A stretch of DNA of 64,000 nucleotides from Rhodococcus_G sp042754225 (GCF_042754225.1 NZ_JBHZAH010000007.1:1-64000), one strand, 5' to 3'. Counted from the stretch's first letter, positions 24,840-33,426 are shown. The notes: generated from the letters alone by a model not told the origin. Program-made: numbers and translations.

Positions 24840-25931
24840 ATGGAAACGCACGTGGACATCGCGGTCATCGGCGCCGGCCAGGCCGGACTGTCGGCCGGGT
24901 ACTACCTGCGCCGGCTCGGCGGCGATGCCGGAATCGGCTTCGTCATCCTCGACCACGCCCCGAAGGCTGGCGGTGCCTGGCAGTTCCGCTGGCCCTCATT
25001 GACTTTGAGCACCGTCAACCGTGTCCACGACCTCCCCGGCATGCCGTTCACCGACGTGCTCGACGACACCGCCGCCACGCAGGTACACGCCGCCGACGCG
25101 GTTCCGCGGTACTTCGCCGAGTACGAACGCCGATTCGAACTACCGGTCCGGCGGCCCGAGCACGTGCGGGTGGTGTGCGATCAGGGCGACCCTGACGGCC
25201 CGCTGACCGTCGAGACGGGCGACGGGGCGCTGATCGTGCGCGGCATCGTCAACGCCACCGGAACCTGGGAGCATCCGTTCGTCCCGCGTTATCGCGGCGC
25301 CGAACTGTTCCGCGGCCGGCAACTGCACACCCGCGACTACACCTCGGCCGGGGAGTTCGAGGGCCTGCACGTCGTGGTGGTCGGCGGCGGCATCTCCGCG
25401 GTGCAGCTTCTCGACGAGATCTCCCGCGTCACCTCGACCACCTGGGTCACCCGCCGCGAACCGCAGTTCCGTGACACCCCCTACACCGCGGAGGAGGGTC
25501 GGGCGTCGGTGGCGATCGTCGAGGACCGGGTGCGACGGGGGCTGCCGCCCGGATCGGTGGTCTCGGTGACCGGGCTACCGCTGACCCCGGCGTTGCGGGC
25601 CGCGCGCGAACGCGGCGCACTGCGCCGCCTGCCGATGTTCGACGAGATCACCGCCGACGGGGTGCGCTGGGCCGACGGGGGCTTCCAGCGCGCGGACGTG
25701 ATCCTGTGGTGCACCGGATTCCGTAGCGCCCTGGACCATCTCGCTCCGCTGAGGCTGCGCGGACCCGGCGGCGGCATCACGATGGACGGCCGCCTGGCGA
25801 CGCGGGTGGCCGCGGACCCACGCGTGCACCTACTCGGGTACGGGCCGTCGGCAAGCACGATCGGCGCGAACCGGGGCGGTCGGGCCGCCGCGGCGGAGCT
25901 GATCGAACACCTGAGCCTCGAGTCCCGCTGA
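24840..25931 (+). CDS. flavin-containing monooxygenase-like oxidoreductase
   Basis: A 363-residue two-dinucleotide-domain protein. The FAD Rossmann motif is VIGAGQAGLSAGYYL (about 9-23) and the NAD(P)H motif is VVVGGGISAVQLL (about 180-192). NATGTWEHPFVP marks the FAD/NAD boundary region and LGYGPSASTIGANR lies near the C-terminus. It likely performs NAD(P)H-dependent hydroxylation or N/S-oxygenation of a small molecule. Start ATG with GGGAGG upstream. It ends five bases from the convergent AraC gene. CzcO-like family membership is equally possible. Confidence 0.82.
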   Translation: METHVDIAVIGAGQAGLSAGYYLRRLGGDAGIGFVILDHAPKAGGAWQFRWPSLTLSTVNRVHDLPGMPFTDVLDDTAATQVHAADAVPRYFAEYERRFELPVRRPEHVRVVCDQGDPDGPLTVETGDGALIVRGIVNATGTWEHPFVPRYRGAELFRGRQLHTRDYTSAGEFEGLHVVVVGGGISAVQLLDEISRVTSTTWVTRREPQFRDTPYTAEEGRASVAIVEDRVRRGLPPGSVVSVTGLPLTPALRAARERGALRRLPMFDEITADGVRWADGGFQRADVILWCTGFRSALDHLAPLRLRGPGGGITMDGRLATRVAADPRVHLLGYGPSASTIGANRGGRAAAAELIEHLSLESR

Positions 25932-25936
25932 CCCGG

Positions 25937-26839
25937 TCACACCCGAGCCAGGCTCCCCCGCCGGATCTCTCGTGGCGTCCAGCCCGTGACCTCGCGAACC
26001 GCGCGACCGAACTGGCTGAGTCCGGCGAATCCGCTTCGGCGGGCTATCTGGCCGATCGACAGTCCGGCGTGGTCGGGGTCGGAGAGCAACTCCACCCCGT
26101 ATCGGACCCGGGTGCCGCGGATCATGCCGTAGACCGTGAGCCCTTCGCCCTCCATCAGCTTGTGCAGGTAGCGGGTGCTCACGTTGATGCCGGCCGCCAC
26201 ACGATCGACGTTGAGCGCGGGATCCGCGAAGTTCTTCTCGATGAATCGGTGCACACGGGCACGGTTGCCCATGGTCATGTCGTGCGGATCGGGTTCGCGA
26301 TCCGACGGTTGGCGGATCACGGCCAGCGCAATGTCGACGACCGCGTGCTCGATCAGCGACGACTCGATGGCCGAGGTCGGCTCGTGCGCGGTCAACGGCT
26401 CGAGCAGGCCTGCCAACGCGACACCGAGCGGGGATCCGGACACGACTGCGCCATCGAGGATTCGCGGGTCGAGAGACTTGGCGGCCAGCAGCGTGCGCGG
26501 CAGGTAGACGAACGCCATGTCGCTGTGGTCCGACAGGTCGAGCTCGAAACCCCGCCCGAAGTCCACGTACACGACGTCGCCCGCACGCGCGTGAACCGTT
26601 GCCCGATCCTGCTCGAGACCAACGGATCCCGCGCGAACGCAGCCGAGCGCGACGTAGTCGCCCATGGCATCGTCCAGCATGCTCCCGGTACGGCTGCCCG
26701 TCACCGCCGTCGACCGCATCCGGTTGACCCGGACATCGCCGAAGTCCGTGGACATCATCGAGGCGCTGAACCTCGCCGGCTCGTCGGCGCTGAACAAGCA
26801 GGCGCCCGAGAACACTTCGATCCCCTCCGGACCCGCCAT
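25937..26839 (-). CDS. AraC-family transcriptional regulator
   Basis: A 300-residue regulator with an AraC-binding-like N-terminal domain (about 30-190; EQDRATVHARAGDVVYVDFGRGFELDL) and a C-terminal double helix-turn-helix (about 205-295; VDRVAAGINVSTRYLHKLM and IGQIARRSGFAGLSQFGRAVREVTG). The start MAGPEGIEVF (ATG) was preferred to a TTG 31 codons upstream, which lacks a ribosome site. It is divergent from a CPBP protease gene across 172 bases and convergent with the monooxygenase; either could be its target. Confidence 0.84.
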   Translation of the reverse strand: MAGPEGIEVFSGACLFSADEPARFSASMMSTDFGDVRVNRMRSTAVTGSRTGSMLDDAMGDYVALGCVRAGSVGLEQDRATVHARAGDVVYVDFGRGFELDLSDHSDMAFVYLPRTLLAAKSLDPRILDGAVVSGSPLGVALAGLLEPLTAHEPTSAIESSLIEHAVVDIALAVIRQPSDREPDPHDMTMGNRARVHRFIEKNFADPALNVDRVAAGINVSTRYLHKLMEGEGLTVYGMIRGTRVRYGVELLSDPDHAGLSIGQIARRSGFAGLSQFGRAVREVTGWTPREIRRGSLARV

Positions 26840-27011
26840 GTCGATTCCACCCCGGAAGCGCTGCGTCAAACGCGAGTCACTCGAACCTGCGTGCAACCGC
26901 CCCTGCCTTCCCCCAAGAGTTTCGCTCGACAATAACTCAGCCCGAGCGAGGGTTCCTGTTCCCGGCGCGACGTCGGTCCGCCGCGCCGGTTCGCCCAGGT
27001 ACCATCCGCCG

Positions 27012-27842
27012 ATGACGCATGAACGCGGCGATGTTGCTCGGTGGCGACGCCCCAGCGTATGGCTGGCAATCGGGCTTCTGGTGGCCTACCTGGTCTTCTA
27101 TCTTCTTGTGGCACGGCTGATCACGACGATCTTCTCCGACCGGATCGACAAGGACAATGTCCTGTCCTCCGCGTCCAGCATCCTGCTCGGTGTCGCATTG
27201 CCGATCGCGATCGGTGCGATCGCGTTGCTCGTCGTGGCCACCCGACTCGGCATGCTCGGGAAGATCTTCGGGCGTCAGCCCATCCGGGGACGCGGCTGGA
27301 TGTGGATCGGCCCCGGGCTGGTTCTAGCCGCCATCATCGCGCATCTGACTGGGACGGAGTGGAATTCGTGGACCGGTGGGCAGATCGTGGCAATGTTCGT
27401 CCTGGGCGCCTGCGTCGGCGTGACGGAGGAGCTGGCCACCCGCGGATTGGCGGTTCAGATCCTGCGCGACGCCAGACACGGTGAGCGGTTCGTCGCCGTC
27501 GTCTCCTCGTTGTTGTTCGCACTGATGCACACGGTGAACCTCATCTCCGGAATGGCGCTGTCCACGGTTGGCGCAACAGTCGTCTACACCTTCGCCTTCG
27601 GCATGTGCATGTACCTCGCCATGCGAGTGACCGGCACGATCTGGGCGGCAATCGTTCTCCATGCCCTCACCGACCCGACGACGTTCCTTTCCTCCGGTGG
27701 GCTGGACAAGGCGGTGGGCAGCACGAGCGCGGGCGGTGCGATCGCCGCCCTCGTGACGATCGCGCTCATCGCCTTCGGCGCCGTCGCGGCCTTCCTCGTC
27801 CGAGGCACGGTCCGAACACCCGAGGATTCGCCCGCTGCCTGA
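27012..27842 (+). CDS. CPBP-family intramembrane metalloprotease
   Basis: A 276-residue membrane protein with about seven or eight transmembrane segments. The CPBP (Abi) motifs are present in order: EExxxR as TEELATRGL, FxxxH as LFALMHTVN and a final His in VLHALTD. Bacterial members act in intramembrane proteolysis, bacteriocin self-immunity or envelope maintenance. Start ATG at MTHERGDVARW; the longer frame is antisense to the AraC gene. No bacteriocin gene is visible nearby. Substrate unknown. Confidence 0.85.
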   Translation: MTHERGDVARWRRPSVWLAIGLLVAYLVFYLLVARLITTIFSDRIDKDNVLSSASSILLGVALPIAIGAIALLVVATRLGMLGKIFGRQPIRGRGWMWIGPGLVLAAIIAHLTGTEWNSWTGGQIVAMFVLGACVGVTEELATRGLAVQILRDARHGERFVAVVSSLLFALMHTVNLISGMALSTVGATVVYTFAFGMCMYLAMRVTGTIWAAIVLHALTDPTTFLSSGGLDKAVGSTSAGGAIAALVTIALIAFGAVAAFLVRGTVRTPEDSPAA

Positions 27843-27851
27843 TTCGCCGGG

Positions 27852-28580
27852 TCAGTGGACGGGAGCGACCGAGCCCGCGGTCGGGCCGTCGGCGAGCGCA
27901 CGCAGGGCGGGCCGTATCCGCGCGCCGATGCGCGGCTCCGGAGTGCCTGCCAGTTCGAGCGCCGGGTTGCCCCACGGCGTGCGCGTGGAGTCGCGGTGCT
28001 CGAATTCCCAGCCCAGCGTCGAGTTCAGTCCGCCGGCAAGGGCATGGTGGTACTCGTCCCAGCCGTACTGCTGCCAGTCGAGGAACCGCTCGGGCACCAA
28101 CGGTCGCCACAACGCGTCGTGCAGGGCGGGCGCCTTGGCCGGCACATACACGCGGGTGTGGACCGTGCGCCGCTCACTGGAGATGTCGGAGTCGGCGAGC
28201 GCGACGAGACCGACTGCGGGACACCACTCGACTCCGGTGCCTACGTCGAGTCGAACCACCGTCGCATGCCGTTCCCACATGACGAGCGCTCGGTCGATGG
28301 CCGCGCGGTGCGCGGCGACGACTGCGTCGAGACACTCCGGTCCCCCGGCGAATGCCGCGGCCTGCACGGACATCATCGGCGAGAACGAGATCTCGAATCC
28401 GACAACCTGCGTCGAGGTGCGGTTTCCAGCACCGGCGGCGAACAGCCACTCCACCGACTTCCGGTCCGGCGGACGGGCGAACACCATTCCGCCGCTGGAC
28501 GCCCCCGCCCATTGCAGACGGGTGATCTCACCGGCCCACAGCGATGGAATCGAATTCGCATGCGCGACAACCCACGTCAT
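27852..28580 (-). CDS. degenerate TrwC/TraA relaxase-like domain protein
   Basis: A 242-residue protein that I relate to the TrwC relaxase domain from three blocks: GFEISFSPMMSVQAAA (compare GFDLTFSAPKSVS), AHRAAIDRALVMWERHA (compare AH..AV...L.YLE), and VHTRVYVPAKAPALHDALWRPL followed by YHHALAGGLNSTLGWEFEHR. The N-terminal catalytic tyrosines are absent and the three-histidine metal site looks incomplete, since only VHTR remains. There is no helicase domain and no transfer gene nearby, so it is probably a domesticated or decayed relaxase fragment with unknown role. The start MTWVVAHANS was chosen over 30 extra codons of antisense-like sequence. Confidence 0.55.
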   Translation of the reverse strand: MTWVVAHANSIPSLWAGEITRLQWAGASSGGMVFARPPDRKSVEWLFAAGAGNRTSTQVVGFEISFSPMMSVQAAAFAGGPECLDAVVAAHRAAIDRALVMWERHATVVRLDVGTGVEWCPAVGLVALADSDISSERRTVHTRVYVPAKAPALHDALWRPLVPERFLDWQQYGWDEYHHALAGGLNSTLGWEFEHRDSTRTPWGNPALELAGTPEPRIGARIRPALRALADGPTAGSVAPVH

Positions 28581-28684
28581 AGCAGAGATTGTCGCACTCC
28601 AATTCACCGAGCGCCGCTCGAGATTCGAAGTCGCGAAGCACCGTGCGCGATTCGTCGAATCCGTGTTCACAGATCGCGCACCGC

Positions 28685-29590
28685 TCAGACCAGGGAGGTC
28701 CCCACGAACCAGCCGAGCGCTCCGAGGAAAATCACGACCAGCACCGAGATCGCCACGAACACCCGAACATCCACCGCGGAGCGACCTCCGTCCGAACTGA
28801 ACGCCGTCTCGCTGCGGGGCGCCCCGGCTCGGGCGGCGGCCTCCGTCTCCGCCGCGGCTCGGGCGGCATCCTCCGTCTCCGCCGCGGCCCGCGCGACGAC
28901 GTACTCGAGGGTGCGTACGACGAGATCAGCACTGGACGAACCGCAAGATCCCGCCCCAGCGGTGAGTTCGTCGAACGCGGCGCTCAGGACCCGAACGTCC
29001 TCCTGCTGAGCGGCATCCGGATGCCGACCCGAAAACGCCAGGTAGGCGACCCCGTCCACGCTGATTCGGATCCGATTCGGATCATCCAGGGAGACAACCC
29101 GTTCGGGATGCCGATGTGCACCCTCGACCCCGCGGGCCAGGGGCAGAAGTGCCTCCGCGGCTCCGGCGACACTCGGTCCGCTCGCCGCGACCTCCGCGAG
29201 TGAGCGACTCGGCAACCACTCGGACACCACGACCGCGCACGACTGCACGGCCGTCATGTCCAGGATCGGCGCCAGGGCCTCGGACCTCACCCGCCCCAAC
29301 CAGACGGTGCCCGCGAAACAGTCCGCGACGGCCGCAGCGACATCGGGCCCGCGACTTCGGAGGTCGAGCACCGTCAGCGCGACCTCCTGTCCCGTCGCCA
29401 GGTCGTGGGCGTGCCAGAACTCGGTGTCCGACCTCGCGGCAGAGGACTCGAGCAACCGGTACCGCCCGGCCGCGAACAGTGCGCCCGGCACGCGTTCCGG
29501 CGTCGGGGGCATCGGCTTCGGCCGCGTGATCGAGTTCGACGGGATCGGCGGCGTCCGCTTCTGGTTCCGACGTCGGTGGTCAGTGCGCAT
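28685..29590 (-). CDS. membrane-anchored protein-kinase-like pseudokinase
   Basis: A 301-residue protein with a kinase-fold region (about 40-215) and one C-terminal transmembrane segment (about 277-297). The N-lobe start AAGRYRLLESSAARSDTEFW resembles a glycine loop, but the ATP-binding lysine is replaced (VALTVLDL), the catalytic loop is reduced to AHRHPERVVSLDD, and no DFG is present (VDGVAYLAFSG). It resembles the pseudokinase domain of mycobacterial MviN/Rv3910, suggesting a scaffold or phosphopeptide-reader role at the membrane. A two-unit Ala/Glu-rich repeat (about residues 236-255) links the domains. Start uncertain: ATG at MRTDH or MPPTP. Confidence 0.65.
   Translation of the reverse strand: MRTDHRRRNQKRTPPIPSNSITRPKPMPPTPERVPGALFAAGRYRLLESSAARSDTEFWHAHDLATGQEVALTVLDLRSRGPDVAAAVADCFAGTVWLGRVRSEALAPILDMTAVQSCAVVVSEWLPSRSLAEVAASGPSVAGAAEALLPLARGVEGAHRHPERVVSLDDPNRIRISVDGVAYLAFSGRHPDAAQQEDVRVLSAAFDELTAGAGSCGSSSADLVVRTLEYVVARAAAETEDAARAAAETEAAARAGAPRSETAFSSDGGRSAVDVRVFVAISVLVVIFLGALGWFVGTSLV
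28826..28885. repeat. two-copy 30-bp tandem repeat within the pseudokinase gene
   Basis: Two 30-base units (28826-28855 and 28856-28885) starting GGCTCGGGCGGC and ending CCGTCTCCGCCGC differ at two bases. They encode the repeated decapeptide pattern ARAAAETE(D/A)A in the linker between the kinase-like domain and the transmembrane helix. In-frame slippage would change linker length. Confidence 0.85.
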
Positions 29591-29726
29591 GCGCAGCACC
29601 CCGCGTCATGCACCCGATTCTCGCACTCGCGGTCCCCGCCCGCCGGGCGACGACGGCCGGGGCGATCACCGTGCGCGAATTGTGCAATCCCCGTGCGCGG
29701 ATCGCCCGGCCCCCGGCGGGCACGTC

Positions 29727-31577
29727 TCAGGGCTCGGGCACCACCACGCCGACCGGACCGACCCCGATGCACAGCGCCAGCCCCGGGTCGAGGCTGCGCA
29801 CGACCAGCCGGTCACCGCCGCCCACGAGGCGAACGAACACGCTGTTGGGTCCGCGCCGGACCGGCACCGTCACCGGATCACCGTCCCGCATGGCCACGTC
29901 GATCCGGCCGTCCTCGCTCGCGTAGTAGTTCAGCTGCGCCGTCCACTCCCAGTTCGACATCGGCCCGTCCAGCGGCAGTTCCGACCCCTCGGCGGTGACA
30001 CGGTGACCGCAGCCGGGCACCGGGCCGTCGGTGATCGCGCGGGTCCAGGTGACCTCCGCATCGACGACCGCGCCCGCGTCGTCGATCATCCGGAGTTCGG
30101 GCGTGGATTCGGCGAAGGCTGGCCGGTCCGGCAGCGGCGCGAACACCCGGCCGGCCAGGTTGTGCGGGTGGGCGACCGGAAGCAACACCCAGATCGAGAC
30201 GGGCTGTTCGAGCAGCGGGACGTCGCGGTGCGCGGCGAGGGAGGACCGCACCGTGGCCAGGTACTCGACCGTCGGATTGTCCTCCCAGCTCCTACTGAAC
30301 GTCGCCGTCGACCACAGGCAACTCGCACCGAACGTCACCGCGAGCCCGGCCGCGACGGCGCGACGAGCGTTGGCGGGAGGGCCGGCCCCGGCCGCCCAGC
30401 GGTCACGCACGGGGGCGCGCAGTACCAGCGCCACCGCGATCGCGATCACGACTGAGCTGTCCGCCAGATAGCGCAGCGTCTGCCCGAGTTCGTAGGTGGT
30501 GCCCGGCCCCGATCTGGCGATCACCATCGCCGCCTCGGACGCAAGCACGTACGCGATCGCCGCAGGCCACACGCACCCGACGCGGCGCTTCCACACCACG
30601 CTGCCGACGACGACCACGACCGCCGTCGCCACCCCAACTGCGACCACCACCGTCGGCGGATCCGCCCACGGCGGGCTCGGCGGCCAGCGATCCCACACCC
30701 ACGGCCCGCCGAGCATCGTCGGGAACAGGCCCCTCGTGGTCGTGTGGGTCAGCAGCTCGGACGTCATCTCCGAGTCGTGCACGGCGACCGTCGGGTTCAC
30801 CGCGAACCGGTACACCGCCGCCCAGACGGCGAGCACCACCGCGGCCGGGCCCCACAGCGCGGCGCCACGGACCAGGGTCCCGCGCACCGGCCGTCGACGG
30901 CCGTCGACCCGGCGCAACAGCACGACCACCGCGAAGGCCACGAACGGGACGAGAACGGACTTCTCGAAGAACAGCAGCGACCCGGCGAACACCGCCGTCC
31001 CGCTCACCGCATAGCGGCGCCGGCCGGTGCGACACAGCACCACCGCATCCGCGGCAACCCAGGCCAGGCCCGCTTGCAACGGCAACGCGTTCAGCCCCGC
31101 CGCCCACCACGCGAACGAGGGCAGCGTCAGCGGCGAGAACAGGTACAGGCCCAGCGGGACCAGCAGGGCAGGTCTGCGGCCGAGCAGGGCCGTCAGCAGT
31201 CGCAGCACGGCCAGCGAGGCGAGCGCCTGCAGCAGCACCAGCATCACTGCGGGCACCGCCCACTGGTACGGGGCCAGCCGGGTCGCGACACCCGCCACGA
31301 GGAAGGCCGCAGGCATGAAGTGCCCGTCGTGGTCGTAGAGGAGGAACTCCGGCGACAACAACGGCAACGCCGCCGAGCGGCCGGTCAGGATCAGGTCGTC
31401 CCAGTAGAAGTAGCCCCGCGCCGCGACGACGCCGCGCACCACCAACTGGATCGCGATCAGTGCGACCGCGAACTGCAGCACGCGGGCGCCGGTCGGTCGC
31501 CACCACGGCTCGGTGCCCGAGTCCGGCGCTCCGGCCGACGTCACGACGTCGGGCGGACCTGCAGCTGGGGCTCGCAT
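29727..31577 (-). CDS. GT-C-like polytopic membrane protein
   Basis: A 616-residue protein with about 11 membrane segments (35-450) and a C-terminal extracytoplasmic beta-rich domain (about 455-616). The first external loop contains GYFYWDDLILTGR, and an acidic pair there is the hallmark of GT-C glycosyltransferases and mannosyltransferases. FFEKSVLVPF and SGPGTTYELGQTLRYLADSS are later conserved-looking stretches. I infer a polyprenyl-sugar-dependent transferase acting on cell-wall or protein glycans, but no specific family was recognised. The start is ATG at MRAPAAGPPD. It is 109 bases upstream of no same-strand partner other than the glutaredoxin gene. Confidence 0.6.
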   Translation of the reverse strand: MRAPAAGPPDVVTSAGAPDSGTEPWWRPTGARVLQFAVALIAIQLVVRGVVAARGYFYWDDLILTGRSAALPLLSPEFLLYDHDGHFMPAAFLVAGVATRLAPYQWAVPAVMLVLLQALASLAVLRLLTALLGRRPALLVPLGLYLFSPLTLPSFAWWAAGLNALPLQAGLAWVAADAVVLCRTGRRRYAVSGTAVFAGSLLFFEKSVLVPFVAFAVVVLLRRVDGRRRPVRGTLVRGAALWGPAAVVLAVWAAVYRFAVNPTVAVHDSEMTSELLTHTTTRGLFPTMLGGPWVWDRWPPSPPWADPPTVVVAVGVATAVVVVVGSVVWKRRVGCVWPAAIAYVLASEAAMVIARSGPGTTYELGQTLRYLADSSVVIAIAVALVLRAPVRDRWAAGAGPPANARRAVAAGLAVTFGASCLWSTATFSRSWEDNPTVEYLATVRSSLAAHRDVPLLEQPVSIWVLLPVAHPHNLAGRVFAPLPDRPAFAESTPELRMIDDAGAVVDAEVTWTRAITDGPVPGCGHRVTAEGSELPLDGPMSNWEWTAQLNYYASEDGRIDVAMRDGDPVTVPVRRGPNSVFVRLVGGGDRLVVRSLDPGLALCIGVGPVGVVVPEP

Positions 31578-31622
31578 ATGGACAAACCCTAGCCCGCGCG
31601 GCCGAGGCCGCAGGTCAGCCGA

Positions 31623-31708
31623 GACGCAGCGCGTCAGCTCACCCGCGACGCAGCGCGTCAGTTCACCCGCGACGCAGCGCGTCAGTTCACCCGCGACGCA
31701 GCGCGTCC
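31623..31708. repeat. 24-bp tandem repeat, about 3.6 copies, at the glutaredoxin 3' end
   Basis: Units GACGCAGCGCGTCAGYTCACCCGC begin at 31623, 31647 and 31671, with a partial fourth copy at 31695-31708. Units two and three are identical; unit one differs at one base (C for T). The partial copy is the 3' coding end of the glutaredoxin gene, so the array looks like repeated duplication of the terminal codons and stop. Confidence 0.9.
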
Positions 31709-31935
31709 ACGACCAATCGAGGCGGCGGGTTCACGTGCGCGACGCCGTCGACGACCACGGTCGGCACCGTCTCGTTCCCGTCCGCGACGGATCGCACGAA
31801 CGCCGCGGCATCCGGGTCCTTCCAGATGTCGATCTCACGCGGATGCAGGCCGCGCAGCCGCAGCGTCGCCCGCAGCCTCATGCAGAACGGACAGCCAGGC
31901 CGCCAGTACACGGTCACTTCTGCGGGAGCGCTCAC
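31687..31935 (-). CDS. glutaredoxin/mycoredoxin-like protein
   Basis: An 82-residue thioredoxin-fold protein with active site WRPGCPFC (Cys15 and Cys18), the cis-proline loop ETVPTVVVDG and a C-terminal NPPPRLVVDAL. Length and order match mycoredoxin-1, but the CPFC active site differs from the CGYC of mycobacterial Mrx1. It probably reduces mycothiol-mixed disulfides or serves as an NrdH-like electron donor. The start is GTG (VSAPAEVTVY). Its last codons and stop are part of the 24-bp tandem array, so the C-terminus could vary between strains. Confidence 0.85.
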   Translation of the reverse strand: MSAPAEVTVYWRPGCPFCMRLRATLRLRGLHPREIDIWKDPDAAAFVRSVADGNETVPTVVVDGVAHVNPPPRLVVDALRRG

Positions 31936-31981
31936 CGCCTCAGTCTCCGCGCTGACCGAGAGCCGCGCTAGTTTCGAACCG

Positions 31982-32578
31982 ATGACTACCCGGAACGCGC
32001 TCCGCTGGTGGCCGCCGGTCGGCGTGCTCGCCATGATCGTGCTCGGCCTCGCCGTCGGCCGCGGCTCCACCCCGCTCGACGCGGCGTTCCTGGACGGCGC
32101 CACCGAAGTGACCGGGTCCCGGCCGACGTGGCTGCTGGCGTTCACCGACTGGTGGCTGCTGGGACCGGTACTCGCGGCTGCGCTGGCGCTCGCGCTGTGG
32201 CGAAGGCAGTGGCGGCTCGCGGCGGTCGTCGCGCTGTGCCCGTGGCTGGTCCTGGCGATCACCCAGGCGCTCAAGCGGCTGTTCGACCGCCGTAACGGCC
32301 CCTACCTGGAGTACCCGAGCGGGCACACCACGATGGTCGTGGTCGTGGCCGGAATGGCGCTACTCGTCGTCGGGGTCCGGTGGTGGGCGGTGACGATCGC
32401 GGCGGTGGTGTGCGCCCTCGGCATGCTCGGCCTGGTCACCAACGGCTACCACTTCGTCACCGACACGATCGGCGCGGCCCTGCTCACCACCGCGCTGGTG
32501 TGCCTGGCCGCCCGGGTGGCCGGCCTGGTGCCGGCGCGACCACCCGACGACGGGCGCGGCGAGGAATCGGGCGACTAG
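31982..32578 (+). CDS. PAP2-family membrane phosphatase
   Basis: A 198-residue membrane protein with about five or six transmembrane segments and PAP2 motifs: KRLFDRRNGP (motif 1), PSGHTTM (motif 2, catalytic His), and GYHFVTDTIG (motif 3, His and Asp). The arginine normally found six residues before the motif-3 histidine is not visible (Leu there), as in some actinobacterial members. It likely dephosphorylates a lipid phosphate such as undecaprenyl- or decaprenyl-pyrophosphate or phosphatidate. Its TAG stop shares the palindrome CTAG with the stop of the convergent aldo/keto reductase. Confidence 0.82.
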   Translation: MTTRNALRWWPPVGVLAMIVLGLAVGRGSTPLDAAFLDGATEVTGSRPTWLLAFTDWWLLGPVLAAALALALWRRQWRLAAVVALCPWLVLAITQALKRLFDRRNGPYLEYPSGHTTMVVVVAGMALLVVGVRWWAVTIAAVVCALGMLGLVTNGYHFVTDTIGAALLTTALVCLAARVAGLVPARPPDDGRGEESGD

Positions 32579-33426
32579 CCGAGATCGAACTCGTCGGGGT
32601 TCGGACCGAGCCGGTTGCCCACGTCGAGTCCCGCGATCGCGGCGAGGTCGTCTGCGTCGAGCTCGAAGTCGAATACCGTGAAGTTCTGACGAATCCGGTA
32701 CGGCGTCACGGACTTCGGGATCACCACGGTGCCGAGCTGCAGGTGCCAGCGCAGCACCACCTGGGCGGTGGACCGCTGGTGCTTCTCGGCGATGCGTCCG
32801 AGGACGGGGTCGTCGAGCAGCCCCCTGCCCTGTCCCAGCGGCGACCAGGCCTCGGTGACGATGCCGCGCTCGGCGTGGAAGGCCCGCAGCTCGGGCTGGG
32901 CGAAGTCGGGATGCACCTCGACCTGGTTGATCACCGGCGAGACCCCGGTCTCGTCGACGATCCGGGTCAGCTGCGGCGGCTGGAAGTTCGAGACGCCGAT
33001 GGACCGCACCCGACCGTCGGCCTTCAGCTCGGCGAACGCCCGCCAAATGGTGATGTAGTCCTCGCGCACGGCCCGCGGCCAGTGGATCAGGTACAGGTCG
33101 AGGTAGTCCAGGCCGAGCCTGTTGAGCGAAGCCTCGAACTCGAAGAAGACCGCGTCCCGCGTCCACGGCTGCGCGGTGCCGTTCCAGATCTTGGTGGTGA
33201 CGAACAGCTCGTCGCGGGCGATGCCCGAATCCGCGATCGCCCGGCCGGTGCCCGCCTCGTTGCCGTAGATGGCGGCGGTGTCGATGCTCCTGTACCCGAT
33301 GCTCAATGCACTGGTCACCGAGGTGTAACTCTCGTCGTCCGGCACCTGCCACACCCCGAACCCGAGCTGGGGGATGCTGTTGCCGTCGCTGAGGGACACG
33401 GTCGGTACTGGGCTCACAGAGGTCAT
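32575..33426 (-). CDS. aldo/keto reductase, AKR5-like
   Basis: A 283-residue NADPH-dependent reductase with the AKR catalytic tetrad in place: Asp and Tyr in RSIDTAAIYGNE, Lys in VTTKIWN, and His in LIHWPRAV. The coenzyme loop VVIPKSVTPYRIRQNF is near the C-terminus. It resembles 2,5-diketo-D-gluconate reductase-type enzymes and mycobacterial Rv2971. It probably reduces small aldehydes such as methylglyoxal. Start ATG at MTSVSPVPT; upstream extension rejected as it enters the divergent ABC-F gene. Four-base convergent overlap with the PAP2 gene. Confidence 0.9.
   Translation of the reverse strand: MTSVSPVPTVSLSDGNSIPQLGFGVWQVPDDESYTSVTSALSIGYRSIDTAAIYGNEAGTGRAIADSGIARDELFVTTKIWNGTAQPWTRDAVFFEFEASLNRLGLDYLDLYLIHWPRAVREDYITIWRAFAELKADGRVRSIGVSNFQPPQLTRIVDETGVSPVINQVEVHPDFAQPELRAFHAERGIVTEAWSPLGQGRGLLDDPVLGRIAEKHQRSTAQVVLRWHLQLGTVVIPKSVTPYRIRQNFTVFDFELDADDLAAIAGLDVGNRLGPNPDEFDLG

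Noticed and set aside
27852..28580. Evidence of a conjugative or integrative element around the relaxase-like gene
   Set aside because: No integrase, transfer gene, tRNA-adjacent direct repeat or composition shift was seen nearby.
31623..31708. Possible CRISPR array
   Set aside because: Units are contiguous with no spacers and no cas genes are present.
31572..31981. Plus-strand frame with a repeated HPRRSASV motif
   Set aside because: It is the shadow of the 24-bp tandem repeat and the glutaredoxin gene; the real plus-strand gene starts at 31982.
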